Origin: Anaerolineales bacterium UBA2200
Lineage (GTDB): Bacteria; Chloroflexota; Anaerolineae; UBA2200
Length of the DNA: 64,000 bases
Assembly: GCA_002327925.1 (NCBI GenBank)
Contig: DCVA01000016.1
Location: 1-64,000, forward strand
Direction: 5' to 3'
In this document: one piece after another, positions 1 to 8,362 of the stretch
How the letters are laid out: each line of letters starts with the position of its first letter
Numbering within the stretch: the stretch's first letter is position 1
The notes under the pieces: model-generated
Told to the model about the DNA's origin: nothing
Seen by the model: only the letters and a program-made list of their open reading frames with translations
The model's database searches: none
Translations under genes and position numbers: made by a program

Positions 1-274
1 CTACAAAAACTGGGCTACAATGGCGACAGCACTATCGCCCTGCTCCCTCCCATTCTGCTCGACCCGATCAGCTCGGATCTACTCCTCTCTTGTGACCGAG
101 AGGCTGGTAATGATCTGTTGGCCACTTACACAAGCGACGTCCGTTGCGAGCTCACGGTTTGTTCAGGCCGAGGCCTGGTGCTACAATCGCGACAGGGGTT
201 GTGTGCCGTCAATTGGGCGCATACAGCTCAGGGCGGTCAATCAGGGTAGTGTGAGTGGATGAACAGGGGGCGTT
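1..274. other. Left edge and upstream region of pfkA, no confident gene
   Basis: Frame 1 on the plus strand is open from the first base to a stop near 249, so the 3' end of a gene cut by the window edge is possible. The translation resembles nothing I recognise. A near-repeat of GCTACAATSGCGACAG occurs at about 14-29 and 180-195, and the second copy overlaps a candidate -10 element. The region most likely holds the promoter and leader of the downstream phosphofructokinase gene. Confidence 0.3.
159..187 (+). promoter_or_regulatory. Candidate promoter of pfkA
   Basis: TTGTTC at 159-164 and TACAAT at 182-187 are separated by 17 bases, a sigma70-like arrangement with a weak -35 box. It lies about 90 bases upstream of the phosphofructokinase start. 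Inferred from pattern alone. Confidence 0.4.
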
Positions 275-1477
275 ATGGGAAGAGGAAAGGGCAATCTCAT
301 CGTCGGCCAGTCGGGCGGGCCAACCGTAGCGATCAACAGCAGCCTCAGCGGGATCATACACGAGGCGCTGGCCCAGAAGTCGGTGGGTGAGATCTATGGC
401 ATGTACCGCGGCATCAGGGGCCTGCTGAACGAGCAACTGATCGATCTACGCAGGCAGCCAGTACAGGTGATTGAAGGCCTGCGGCAAACTCCCGGAGCGG
501 CTCTGGGCAGCGTGCGCTACAAAGTGACCGAAGGCGATTACGAGCGCATCCTTGACGTTCTCAAGAGACGCAATATCCGCTATGTGCACTATATTGGCGG
601 TAACGATTCGTCCGATACCAGCTGGAAACTGAGCAAGCTGGCCGCCGCGGCTGGTTATGAGTTGTCTGTGATCGCCGTGCCCAAGACGGTGGACAACGAC
701 CTGGTGCACACGGATCACTGCCCTGGATATCCCAGCGCCGCACGCTTTGTGGCCATGGCTACCCGCGACACGGGCCGCGACACGGAGTCGATGGGCCCGG
801 AGAGCCCGATCAAGATACTGGAAGTCATGGGTCGGAATGCGGGTTGGCTTACTGCGGCCGCCGCTCTGGCCCGCCAGGAAGAGGGAGATGCGCCGCACCT
901 GGTCTATGTTCCGGAGCGACCGGTGGGCGTGGATCAGCTCCTGCATGATGTGGAGCACTGCTATCGCGAGCGCGAGTACGTGGTCATTGCCATGAGCGAA
1001 GGGGCGCAAGAGTCACCAGGCAAGACACTGGGTGAGGAGTATGGTTCCAAAGAAGTAGATGTCTTCGGGCACCGCATGAAGGGCGGTGTGAGCGATTTTG
1101 TGGCGACTTTGCTCAGTGGCAAGCTGGGGCTGAAGGTGCGTCTGGACAAGCCTAATTACTTACAGCGTTCCCTGACCGCGTGTGCCTCCGCAGTTGATCT
1201 GGACGAGGCTTACCGGGTGGGCAGGCAAGCAGTGAAAGAGGCCGTTTCGGGCCGCCGAGAGGCGATGATCACGCTGGTAAGGGACGCAGGCCCCGGGTAT
1301 CACTGTTCGCTGGCGGTAGCAAGCCTGGCCGACGTGGCCAATAAAGAGAAGATGTTGCCGGCCGAGTTCATGAATACCGAGGGTAACTACCCGACACAGG
1401 CGTTTCTGACCTATGCGCGGCCGCTGGTGGGCGAGTTGTTGCCCGCCTACGAGCGGCTGAACAAGCATTTCGTCTAG
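275..1477 (+). CDS. pfkA: 6-phosphofructokinase, PPi-dependent type
   Basis: Phosphorylates fructose 6-phosphate to fructose 1,6-bisphosphate in glycolysis, in the cytoplasm. The N-terminal GQSGGPT loop and the later substrate-binding blocks (MGRNAGW, the RMKGG region) mark the PfkA fold over the full 400 residues. Two diagnostic positions point to pyrophosphate rather than ATP as phosphoryl donor. The loop that reads GGDG in ATP enzymes is GGND here (residues 108-111), and the catalytic block is PKTVDND with lysine at about 137, where ATP enzymes have glycine (PGTIDND). The ATG follows an AGGGGG ribosome site. The gene stands alone and ends in a bidirectional terminator shared with kbl. The family call is firm; the donor is inferred from motifs. 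Confidence 0.93.
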   Translation: MGRGKGNLIVGQSGGPTVAINSSLSGIIHEALAQKSVGEIYGMYRGIRGLLNEQLIDLRRQPVQVIEGLRQTPGAALGSVRYKVTEGDYERILDVLKRRNIRYVHYIGGNDSSDTSWKLSKLAAAAGYELSVIAVPKTVDNDLVHTDHCPGYPSAARFVAMATRDTGRDTESMGPESPIKILEVMGRNAGWLTAAAALARQEEGDAPHLVYVPERPVGVDQLLHDVEHCYREREYVVIAMSEGAQESPGKTLGEEYGSKEVDVFGHRMKGGVSDFVATLLSGKLGLKVRLDKPNYLQRSLTACASAVDLDEAYRVGRQAVKEAVSGRREAMITLVRDAGPGYHCSLAVASLADVANKEKMLPAEFMNTEGNYPTQAFLTYARPLVGELLPAYERLNKHFV

Positions 1478-1494
1478 TCAGGTTCCTGACAAGG

Positions 1495-1530
1495 CAGAGA
1501 GGGCACAGGGTGCACCCTGTGCCCTCTCTG
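1495..1530. terminator. Bidirectional terminator, 36-base palindrome
   Basis: A perfect inverted repeat with arms of about 18 bases (core GGGCACAGGG and its complement) centred at 1512/1513 lies between the convergent pfkA and kbl genes. It would form a very stable hairpin with a TGCA loop in both transcripts. The following bases are T-rich (TGTCTTGT) on the plus strand. Confidence 0.8.
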
Positions 1531-1539
1531 TGTCTTGTA

Positions 1540-2724
1540 CTAGATAACCTTGAGTTCCCTGCCTACCTTGGCAAAGGCCGCCAGACCCTGATCCAGGTCG
1601 TCCTTGCTGTGTGAGGCGGAGATCATCACGCGAATGCGAGCCTTGCCCTTCGGTACGGTTGGGAAGCCGAGGGCCATGGCGAAGACACCGCTGTCAAACA
1701 TCTTCCTGGAGAACTCCTTGGCCAGGGGCGCCTCGCCGAGCATCAGGGGAGTGATCGGCGTGACGCTGTTGCCGATATCGAATCCCAGCTTTTTTAGCTC
1801 GGACTTGAAATAGCGCGTGTTTTCCCACAGACGGTCTACCAGCTCGGTGGACGACTCGAGTATGTCGATAGCCGTGAGGCATGCGGCCGTGTCTGCCGCG
1901 GTCACTGCGCTGGAGAAGAGGAATGGGCGCGCCTTCTGCCTGAGATAGTCCACGATCTTGTGCTTGCCGGCGATTACCCCACCCACGACACCGAAGGCCT
2001 TGGACAGAGTGCCCATTTCGATGTCGAACTTGCCGTGCAGACCAAAGTGATCCACGATACCTCGGCCGCCCTTGCCCACGACTCCCTCACCGTGGGCATC
2101 GTCCACCATTGTGATCAGCCCATAGCGCTCAGCGATCTCGTACAGTTTATCCAGGGGCGCGAGATCGCCATCCATGCTGAAAACACCATCGGTGATTAGC
2201 ATGCCGCGCCTAAAGTTGGGCAGGTTCTCTTTGATGACCCGCTCGGCATCCGCTGCGTCACAGTGCTCATATACCAGGATCTTGGCCCCCGAGAGGCGGC
2301 AGCCATCAATGATCGAGGCGTGATTGAGCCGGTCGGAAAAGATCACATCCTCTTTGCCCATCAAGGGCGGAATGGCGGCCTGATTGGCGCAGAACCCGGA
2401 CTGTACGTAGAGGGCATCTTCAACGCCTTTGAAGGCGGCGATGCGCCGCTCGAATTCCAGGTGCAGACTGATGGTGCCTGCGATCGAGCGCACGGCCGCC
2501 GGGCCAACGCCATACTGGTCAATGGCTCGTCGGGCTGCCTCTTTCATTCGCGGGTCGTTGGCCAAACCGAGATAGTTGTTGGCGCAGAAGTTGAGCACGC
2601 GCTTGCCATCGACGGTCACCCAAGATCCTTGGGCGCTCTGGATGGTACGGATGTTGATGAACAGCCCCTGCTCCTTCAGGCTGGCAACGTCTTGATCTAT
2701 GAATGCCAGTTTGTCCTCTGCCAT
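1540..2724 (-). CDS. kbl: Glycine C-acetyltransferase (2-amino-3-ketobutyrate CoA ligase)
   Basis: PLP enzyme of the alpha-oxoamine synthase family. It cleaves 2-amino-3-ketobutyrate with CoA into glycine and acetyl-CoA, the second step of threonine degradation. The 394-residue length is normal. The PLP lysine is in GTLSKAFG (K242) and the cofactor-contacting VDDAHGEG lies at about 207-214; both match the E. coli enzyme. The ATG follows AGGAGG. It lies 41 bases downstream of the threonine dehydrogenase gene on the same strand, so the pair forms a threonine-to-glycine operon read from the promoter near 3830. The closely related 8-amino-7-oxononanoate synthase is the main alternative, and the dehydrogenase neighbour argues against it. 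Confidence 0.93.
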   Translation of the reverse strand: MAEDKLAFIDQDVASLKEQGLFINIRTIQSAQGSWVTVDGKRVLNFCANNYLGLANDPRMKEAARRAIDQYGVGPAAVRSIAGTISLHLEFERRIAAFKGVEDALYVQSGFCANQAAIPPLMGKEDVIFSDRLNHASIIDGCRLSGAKILVYEHCDAADAERVIKENLPNFRRGMLITDGVFSMDGDLAPLDKLYEIAERYGLITMVDDAHGEGVVGKGGRGIVDHFGLHGKFDIEMGTLSKAFGVVGGVIAGKHKIVDYLRQKARPFLFSSAVTAADTAACLTAIDILESSTELVDRLWENTRYFKSELKKLGFDIGNSVTPITPLMLGEAPLAKEFSRKMFDSGVFAMALGFPTVPKGKARIRVMISASHSKDDLDQGLAAFAKVGRELKVI

Positions 2725-2765
2725 TCCATCCTCCTGTGTGGCGTGATTCGAAAGGGCTATACGGG

Positions 2766-3755
2766 CTACAGCTTGCCCAGGGCGTGCCGTTGGCCCAGCT
2801 TGTCCAGCATGTCCTTTACCATTCCGGCCAGGTCGTAGTCAGGTCTCCACCCCCAGTCACGGCGGGCCGCGCTGTCATCGATGCTTCTTGGCCAGGAATC
2901 TGCGATCTTCTGCCGAAAATCGGGGTTGTAGGTACACGCCAGTTCGGGAAGGTGCTTGTGAATCTCGGCCACGAGCTCTGTCGGTGAGAAGCTGAACGCT
3001 GCCAGGTTGTAGTCTGAGTGGCGGGTGAGACAGGAGACGTCTGCTTCCATGAGATCGATGGTTGCCTTAATGCAATCGGGCATATACATCATCGGCAGGA
3101 CCGAATCCTCTCTCAAGAAGCAATTGTAGCGCTTGAACTTGATGGCCTCGTAAAAGATGTGCACTGCATAGTCCGTGGTGCCGCCGCCCGGAGCCGTTTC
3201 GCTGCTGATGATACCTGGATAGCGCACGCCACGGACATCGACGCCAAAGCGCTGGAAGTAGTAGTCGCACAGCAGTTCGCCGGCGACCTTGGTCACGCCA
3301 TACATCGTTCTGGGGCGCAGCACAGTCTCCTGAGGCGTGTTGTCGCGCGGCGTTTGCGGTCCGAAGGCGGCAATCGAACTTGGGCAAAAGACGCGATCCA
3401 GCTTGCGCTCACGCGCTACCTCCAGGACATTGTACAGACCATTGATGTTGACATCCCAGGCCGCTTGAGGGTTCTTCTCGCCTGCTGCCGAAAGAATGGC
3501 GGCCAGGTGGTAGATGGTGTTGATGTCGTACTTGTCAACGACTGCCTCCAGTGAGTTTTTGTGGGAGCAGTCGATGATTTCAAAGGGACCCGCATCGCGC
3601 AGGGCAGGGGAGGGAGGAGTCCTGTGGCCAGCGGCCACCACATTCTGAGAGCCATAACGGAGACGAAGGGCAGGGGTGAGTTCGGATCCAATCTGGCCCA
3701 CGGAGCCTGTGACGAGGATACGCGGGGATCTGGCAGTGGTTGGCGTCTGGCTCAT
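2766..3755 (-). CDS. tdh: L-threonine 3-dehydrogenase, short-chain (SDR) type
   Basis: NAD-dependent oxidation of L-threonine to 2-amino-3-ketobutyrate. The 329-residue protein is an extended SDR. It has the Rossmann motif TGSVGQIG near residue 16, a YxxxK catalytic pair in TMYGVTK near residue 150, and a GGGTTDYAVHIFY segment typical of the epimerase-like threonine dehydrogenases rather than the zinc type. The start has GGAGAG just upstream. Coupling to kbl downstream supports the assignment over a sugar epimerase. Confidence 0.9.
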   Translation of the reverse strand: MSQTPTTARSPRILVTGSVGQIGSELTPALRLRYGSQNVVAAGHRTPPSPALRDAGPFEIIDCSHKNSLEAVVDKYDINTIYHLAAILSAAGEKNPQAAWDVNINGLYNVLEVARERKLDRVFCPSSIAAFGPQTPRDNTPQETVLRPRTMYGVTKVAGELLCDYYFQRFGVDVRGVRYPGIISSETAPGGGTTDYAVHIFYEAIKFKRYNCFLREDSVLPMMYMPDCIKATIDLMEADVSCLTRHSDYNLAAFSFSPTELVAEIHKHLPELACTYNPDFRQKIADSWPRSIDDSAARRDWGWRPDYDLAGMVKDMLDKLGQRHALGKL

Positions 3756-3803
3756 CTGTTCTCTCCTTTGAGAAAGAAAACGTGCCGCAATTCGACGGTC
3801 GCC

Positions 3804-3832
3804 AGTATATCACAGTCGAGAGGGTGAGTCAA
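3804..3832 (-). promoter_or_regulatory. Promoter of tdh-kbl
   Basis: On the minus strand, TTGACT (3832-3827) and TATACT (3809-3804) are separated by 17 bases, a near-consensus sigma70 promoter. Its predicted start site is about 40 bases before the tdh ATG. Confidence 0.75.
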
Positions 3833-3862
3833 AGCAATTTCGGAAGAGACCGAAGCGCCTGG

Positions 3863-4099
3863 CTAGTTCTCCGTTCGAAAAGGGGTGGGGGTTGGAGCTT
3901 CCGTGCCGATGCCCACCAGTCCGCTTACCTTCTGTTCCGCTTCATCCAGCTTGCTTTCGCACAACCGGGCCAGCCGCATGCCTTTCTCAAAGAGGGCCAG
4001 GGACTGGTCGAGGGGCAGGTCGCCGCGCTCGAGCTGCCTGACGACTTCTTCCAGTTGGGCGTAAGACTCTTCGAAGGTCAATTTCGATTCACTCTTCAT
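3863..4099 (-). CDS. xseB: Exodeoxyribonuclease VII small subunit
   Basis: Small helical subunit that assembles in several copies on XseA to form exonuclease VII, which degrades single-stranded DNA into oligonucleotides. The 78 residues contain the family signature FEESYAQLEEVVRQLE and the LFEKGMRL block. The ATG overlaps the xseA stop by 4 bases and has GGGAGG upstream, so the two subunits are translationally coupled. The C-terminus is a short proline- and threonine-rich tail. Confidence 0.93.
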   Translation of the reverse strand: MKSESKLTFEESYAQLEEVVRQLERGDLPLDQSLALFEKGMRLARLCESKLDEAEQKVSGLVGIGTEAPTPTPFRTEN

Positions 4100-5343
4100 C
4101 GGGCCTCCCGTAGGTGACCAAGATTGGCACCAGGTCCTTGGGGGTCGTTTTCGGATGCAATGACCTTGCCGGCGAAGTGCCCGTCTCTGACCTGAACGTC
4201 AATGCTCAATTCTGGCTGTACCTGAGTGACGCTTGTGACTGTCTGCCCCGTGTCGCCGCGTGACACGATGGCATAGCCCCGCTCCAACGTGGCCAGGGGA
4301 CTCAATGTGTATAGCTGGGCCTGCAAGCCCTCCAGCTCGCGGCGAGACAGGGTTTGCCTGTGTAGTTGCTGGTTTGTCAGGCGCTCCTGTAGCACGTTCA
4401 ATCCAAGCCTGCGGCGTTCAATGGTGGCTCTGGGTGAGAATCTACGCAGCAAGGTGCGTGAGTGTTCGATACCACTGCGGTGGGAGGCCAGGTGCTGAAG
4501 CACTGACTGACGGATGCCAGAGCGATATTGCGTCACCTGGTCGCGCAGAGCGTTCTGGTCTGGCACGACGATCTCCGCCGCGGCAGAAGGGGTTGGAGCG
4601 CGCACGTCGGCGACCCAGTCACAGATCGTCCAGTCTTTCTCATGCCCCACACCTGTAACCACAGGCACGCGGGAGGCGAAGATGGCGCGCGCGACACGTT
4701 CATCGTTGAAGGCCCAGAGTTCCTCCAGTGAGCCGCCGCCACGCGCCACAATCATCACGTCAATATCCTCTCGGGCATTCAGCGCTTCAATAGCGGTCAC
4801 AATCTGCGGGGGAGCCTCGGCTCCTTGCACGAGGGTCGGAGCTACAATCACCTCGGCGAGGGGATAACGACGGTGAAGGACGTTGAGAATGTCGCGGATG
4901 GCCGCTCCGGTCGGTGACGTCACGACTCCTACCACTTGAGGGAACATCGGCAACGGGCGCTTTCGCTCAGGGGCAAACAGCCCCTCGCTCGCCAGTCTGG
5001 CCTTCAATGCTTCGAGCTGCTGGAAGAGGGCGCCGGCGCCCACTGGCTGGATCTGATCCAGGTACAACTGACAATTGCCCTGTGCTTCGTACAGGGACGC
5101 TCGACCGTGCACAAGAACCGCGTCGCCATCGGCCGGCAGACACTCTACCAGGGGTACCTGCGTTCGCCATAGCACGCAGCGCAGCTGAGCTTCGCTATCT
5201 TTGAGGGTGAAGTAGATGTGCCCTGCACTGGACTGGAAGTAGTTGGAAACCTCTCCTTCTACCCACACATCCTGCAGCACAGGGTCCACATCCAGGAGGT
5301 TGTGGATGTAACCAGCGACCTGAGCGACGGTGTAGACTTGCAT
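4096..5343 (-). CDS. xseA: Exodeoxyribonuclease VII large subunit
   Basis: Catalytic subunit of exonuclease VII. It has an N-terminal OB fold (YTVAQVAGYI, GEVSNY near residue 35), the central nuclease domain with GVVTSPTGAAIRD and RGGGSLEELWAFND, and a long C-terminal coiled region that binds XseB. I chose the ATG giving MQVYTVAQ (415 residues) because family members begin there. An in-frame TTG at 5379 would add 12 residues without similarity. Neither start has a strong ribosome site. It lies 100 bases downstream of leuS and may share its transcript. Confidence 0.93.
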   Translation of the reverse strand: MQVYTVAQVAGYIHNLLDVDPVLQDVWVEGEVSNYFQSSAGHIYFTLKDSEAQLRCVLWRTQVPLVECLPADGDAVLVHGRASLYEAQGNCQLYLDQIQPVGAGALFQQLEALKARLASEGLFAPERKRPLPMFPQVVGVVTSPTGAAIRDILNVLHRRYPLAEVIVAPTLVQGAEAPPQIVTAIEALNAREDIDVMIVARGGGSLEELWAFNDERVARAIFASRVPVVTGVGHEKDWTICDWVADVRAPTPSAAAEIVVPDQNALRDQVTQYRSGIRQSVLQHLASHRSGIEHSRTLLRRFSPRATIERRRLGLNVLQERLTNQQLHRQTLSRRELEGLQAQLYTLSPLATLERGYAIVSRGDTGQTVTSVTQVQPELSIDVQVRDGHFAGKVIASENDPQGPGANLGHLREAR

Positions 5344-5442
5344 GGGCCAATCATAGCTCAGGCGCGGTCTGTCGCGCAAACCCGGAGCCAGACAGACCCA
5401 GTTCGAAGTGGGGACACCCGGACCGGGCCTGTATCTTCGAGG

Positions 5443-7893
5443 CTACCTGGCTACCACGTTCAGCAGCTTGCCGGGGACGTAAACAATCTTGACGATCGAC
5501 TGATCGGCGACAAAGTGCTGCACCTTGGGGCTGTTCATGGCCAGTTCCCGGACTTGCTCTTCGCCAAGCCCGACCGGAATCGAGAGACGGTCACGCACTC
5601 TGCCGTTGACCTGAAGCACCACTGTGAGCAATTCGTCCGCCGCTGCGGCCTCATCCCATTCTGGCCAGCTCTGCTGGTGGATGCTATACGGTCCACCCAG
5701 ACGCTCCCACAACTCCTCGCCTAAATGAGGCGCGATGGGTGCGAGCATGAGCAGCAGAGCGCGGACCGCCTCACTCCAGGCGTCGGTTAACACGACCGGA
5801 GTCTCCTTCGCCTTTATGAGATAGTTGTTGAACTCCATCAGTGCGGCGATCATGGTATTGAACCGAAAGGCCTCGATATCATCCGTTACGCGACGAATTG
5901 TCTTGTGTGTAATGCGACGCAGCGAAGCCACCTGCTCATCAGTTGGGATTCCCGCTATCGCCCTGACCGGCCTTGTCACCACGTCCCAGACGCGTTGCAG
6001 GAACCGATGCACTCCCTCGATGCCGTGAGTGTTCCAGGGGCCCCCCGCGTCCCAGGGCCCGATGAACATCAGGTAGGCCCGCGTGGTGTCGGCGCCAAGG
6101 GAGTTAACCAGGTCGTCGGGGTTCACGACATTGCCTCTGGACTTGCTCATCTTCTCGCCATCTTCGCCCAGGATGGTGCCCTGGTTGAACAGCCGGAGCA
6201 TGGGCTCGTCGTGGTCGAGGATGCCTATGTCCCGGCACGCCTTGGTGAAGAAGCGCGTGTAGAGTAGATGCATCACGGCATGTTCGATGCCCCCCGTATA
6301 CTGATCCACCGGCAGCCAGTAACGGCCGCGCTGCGGGTCAATGGGGCCCTTGTCATACCCAGGGCTTGTGTAGCGCATGTGATACCAGGAGGAGCACATG
6401 AAAGTATCCATGGTATCCGTCTCGCGCCTGCCGGGGCCTCCGCACCTGGGGCAGGTAGTGCTCAAGAACCCCTGATGCAGCTTGAGGGGAGAGTCGCCTG
6501 TAGGCAGGAACTCGGCATCCTCTGGCAGCAGCACGGGCAACTGCTCTTCTGGCACAGGCACCAGCCCACAGTGGTCGCAGTAGACCATCGGGATGGGTGC
6601 CCCCCAGTAGCGCTGGCGGGAGATCAGCCAGTCGTGCAGCCGGTAGTTGACCTTTCTTTCCCCGATTCCAAGGTGCTCCATCTCGTCGGCAATCGCCTGC
6701 CAACCCTGAGGGCTGGGCAGACCACTGAACTTGCCCGAGTTGACCATCGTTCCCTGGCCCGTGTAGGCCTCGGGCAGGGGCTGACCATCCCAGTTCGCAG
6801 GGGCGATCACGGTGGGAATGGGCAGATGTTGACGACGGGCAAAGTCATAATCACGCTCGTCATGAGCGGGAACGCCCATTATGGCACCCGTCCCATAATT
6901 CATCAGCACGTAATCAGCGATGTACAGAGGAACCCGTTCTCCGTTCACGGGGTTGAGGGCATACGCGCCGATGAACACCCCCTCACGTTCTCGCTCGGCA
7001 GACAGGCGGTCGATCTCGGCAAGACGGCGGGCTTTGTACTCGTAGTCCTCTACCTCCGCGCGATGCTCTGGCGCGGTGAACTCGTGGACGAAGGGGTGCT
7101 CGGGAGCCAGCACGGCGAAACTCATACCGAAGACTGTGTCAGGCCGCGTGGTGAAGACCCGGATCTTCTTGGGAGAACCCTCGATGCTCAGATCAAACTC
7201 GACACCCTCACTACGTCCAATCCAGTTCGTCTGCATGGTACGCACGCGATCCGGCCACTGGATCCTGCTAAAGTCCAGGAGCTCGTCGGCATAGTTGGTA
7301 ATGCGGAAGAACCACTGCTCAAGGTCCTTCTTGACGACTGGCGTGTGGCAGCGCTCGCAAGTACGGTCCCCTTCCAGGACCTGCTCGCGCGCCAACACGG
7401 TCTTGCAGTGGGGGCACCAGTCGACCGGAGCCATGGCGCGATAGGCCAGGCCGTGTTCCCAGAACTTGAGGAAGAACCACTGAGTCCACTTGTAGTAGGC
7501 AGGGTCACAGGTGACTGCCTCGCGGGGCCAATCCCACATCGCCCCCATGGTGCGCAACTGGCCCCGCATGCGGGCGACGTTGTCCATGGTCCACTTGTAG
7601 GGGTGAATGTGATGGTTGATGGCGGCGTTCTCCGCCGGCAGCCCGAAGGCGTCGAAGCCAGGAGGAAACATCACGTTGTAGCCCTTCATCCGCAGGTAGC
7701 GAGCCCTGGCGTCTGATGGAGCCATGGCATACCAGTGTCCCATGTGAAGGTCACCGGAGGTGTAGGGCAGCATCGTGAGGGCGTAGAATTTGGGGTGGGG
7801 ATCGTCCTCCTGCGCGTGGTAGAGGCCATCGGCCTCCCACTTTTTCTGCCACCTGGACTGGATTCTGACTGGTTCGTACTTCTCCCTGGTCAT
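5443..7893 (-). CDS. leuS: Leucine-tRNA ligase
   Basis: Charges tRNA-Leu with leucine. Class I synthetase with the HIGH-type motif HMGH in the first 50 residues, the CP1 editing insertion, a CPHC zinc-like motif, and KMSKS (EKMSKSRGN). The 816 residues are normal for the bacterial enzyme. The start is the ATG giving MTREKYEP because GAGGAGG sits 5 bases upstream; a longer frame to 7947 runs into the terminator and is not real. Expression is controlled by the T-box element at 7946-8350: uncharged tRNA-Leu should stabilise the antiterminator and let transcription enter the gene. Confidence 0.97.
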   Translation of the reverse strand: MTREKYEPVRIQSRWQKKWEADGLYHAQEDDPHPKFYALTMLPYTSGDLHMGHWYAMAPSDARARYLRMKGYNVMFPPGFDAFGLPAENAAINHHIHPYKWTMDNVARMRGQLRTMGAMWDWPREAVTCDPAYYKWTQWFFLKFWEHGLAYRAMAPVDWCPHCKTVLAREQVLEGDRTCERCHTPVVKKDLEQWFFRITNYADELLDFSRIQWPDRVRTMQTNWIGRSEGVEFDLSIEGSPKKIRVFTTRPDTVFGMSFAVLAPEHPFVHEFTAPEHRAEVEDYEYKARRLAEIDRLSAEREREGVFIGAYALNPVNGERVPLYIADYVLMNYGTGAIMGVPAHDERDYDFARRQHLPIPTVIAPANWDGQPLPEAYTGQGTMVNSGKFSGLPSPQGWQAIADEMEHLGIGERKVNYRLHDWLISRQRYWGAPIPMVYCDHCGLVPVPEEQLPVLLPEDAEFLPTGDSPLKLHQGFLSTTCPRCGGPGRRETDTMDTFMCSSWYHMRYTSPGYDKGPIDPQRGRYWLPVDQYTGGIEHAVMHLLYTRFFTKACRDIGILDHDEPMLRLFNQGTILGEDGEKMSKSRGNVVNPDDLVNSLGADTTRAYLMFIGPWDAGGPWNTHGIEGVHRFLQRVWDVVTRPVRAIAGIPTDEQVASLRRITHKTIRRVTDDIEAFRFNTMIAALMEFNNYLIKAKETPVVLTDAWSEAVRALLLMLAPIAPHLGEELWERLGGPYSIHQQSWPEWDEAAAADELLTVVLQVNGRVRDRLSIPVGLGEEQVRELAMNSPKVQHFVADQSIVKIVYVPGKLLNVVAR

Positions 7894-7945
7894 AAAGACC
7901 TCCTCTCTACTGCTCTTCCGTAGCTGGCCTGGAATTCGGGAGAAC

Positions 7946-7976
7946 AAAAAAGCACCTCGTCCAGGGACGAAGTGCT
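7946..7976 (-). terminator. T-box intrinsic terminator before leuS
   Basis: AGCACTTCGTCC pairs with GGACGAGGTGCT (12 base pairs, one G-U) and is followed by six T residues. Its 5' arm overlaps the TCGTCCCT strand of the antiterminator, so the two structures exclude each other, as in transcriptional T-boxes. Confidence 0.93.
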
Positions 7977-8062
7977 CTCCGTGGTACCACCCTGATGAGC
8001 TGGAAGCGGTCTGCGGAGGCCGCGCTACGTCATTGTGCAGCCCGGCCTCCAGTCCGTGGAGG

Positions 8063-8135
8063 TGGAGATGAGGGGATTCGAACCCCTGACCTCCTCAATG
8101 CCATTGAGGCGCTCTCCCAATTGAGCTACATCCCC
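8063..8135 (-). tRNA. tRNA-Ala (anticodon GGC)
   Basis: A complete 73-base cloverleaf. The acceptor is GGGGATG/CATCTCC with one G-U pair. The D arm is GCTC/GAGC, the anticodon stem CCTCA/TGAGG with loop ATGGCAT (anticodon GGC), and the T arm AGGGG-TTCGAAT-CCCCT. The discriminator base is A and CCA is not encoded. It is 70/73 identical to the tRNA at 8363-8435. It lies inside the leuS T-box, between the Stem II region and the Stem III-like hairpin. I see no convincing promoter of its own. Confidence 0.97.
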
Positions 8136-8362
8136 ACGATGTATGATTCCAACTACTCGATGGCGGTATAACGTTCGCCGGACGTCCGCAGCTACTGGTC
8201 GCTCACTCATGCTCTGTTTGAGCGGCGATCACTGCGGCGGCTCTCAGGCGAGTTCGGCCCTGACGCTCCCTCTGGGCGTCGTGCCGGGATCCCACCTGGT
8301 CCACTGCCCGGCTCTCTGTGAGGGATGGCCTACTGCTCCTGTTCGTCGCCTTTGCCGTGTGA

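Larger units (their letters stand above)
7946..8350 (-). promoter_or_regulatory. T-box riboswitch of leuS, split by an embedded tRNA-Ala gene
   Basis: Read on the minus strand. Stem I spans 8350-8239. Its base is GGC/GCC, followed by a GACGAA/AGA kink-turn, a CAGG/CCTG helix, and a specifier loop with AGTA opposite GAA-CTC-G (specifier CTC, leucine, at 8252-8250). The upper helix is GGCC/GGCC, and the apical part has AGAGAG, GGTGGGA and a GCCGGG/CCCGGC stem. Stem II is closed by CCGCAG (8237-8232) and CTGCGG (8191-8186) with an AGTA-type loop. A IIA/B-like pseudoknot region with CGTTATA follows. After the tRNA-Ala at 8063-8135 come a Stem III-like hairpin (8050-8015) and the canonical AGGGTGGTACCACGG antiterminator with TCGTCCCT (7993-7963). 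The terminator is at the 3' end. The CTC specifier agrees with leuS. Confidence 0.88.

Noticed and set aside
6268..7716. 482-residue plus-strand frame inside leuS
   Set aside because: Antisense shadow of a clear synthetase gene, with no recognisable domain.
7946..8062. Minimal T-box without Stem I between tRNA-Ala(GGC) and leuS
   Set aside because: A complete Stem I and Stem II with a matching leucine specifier lie just upstream of the tRNA, so a split element is the better reading.
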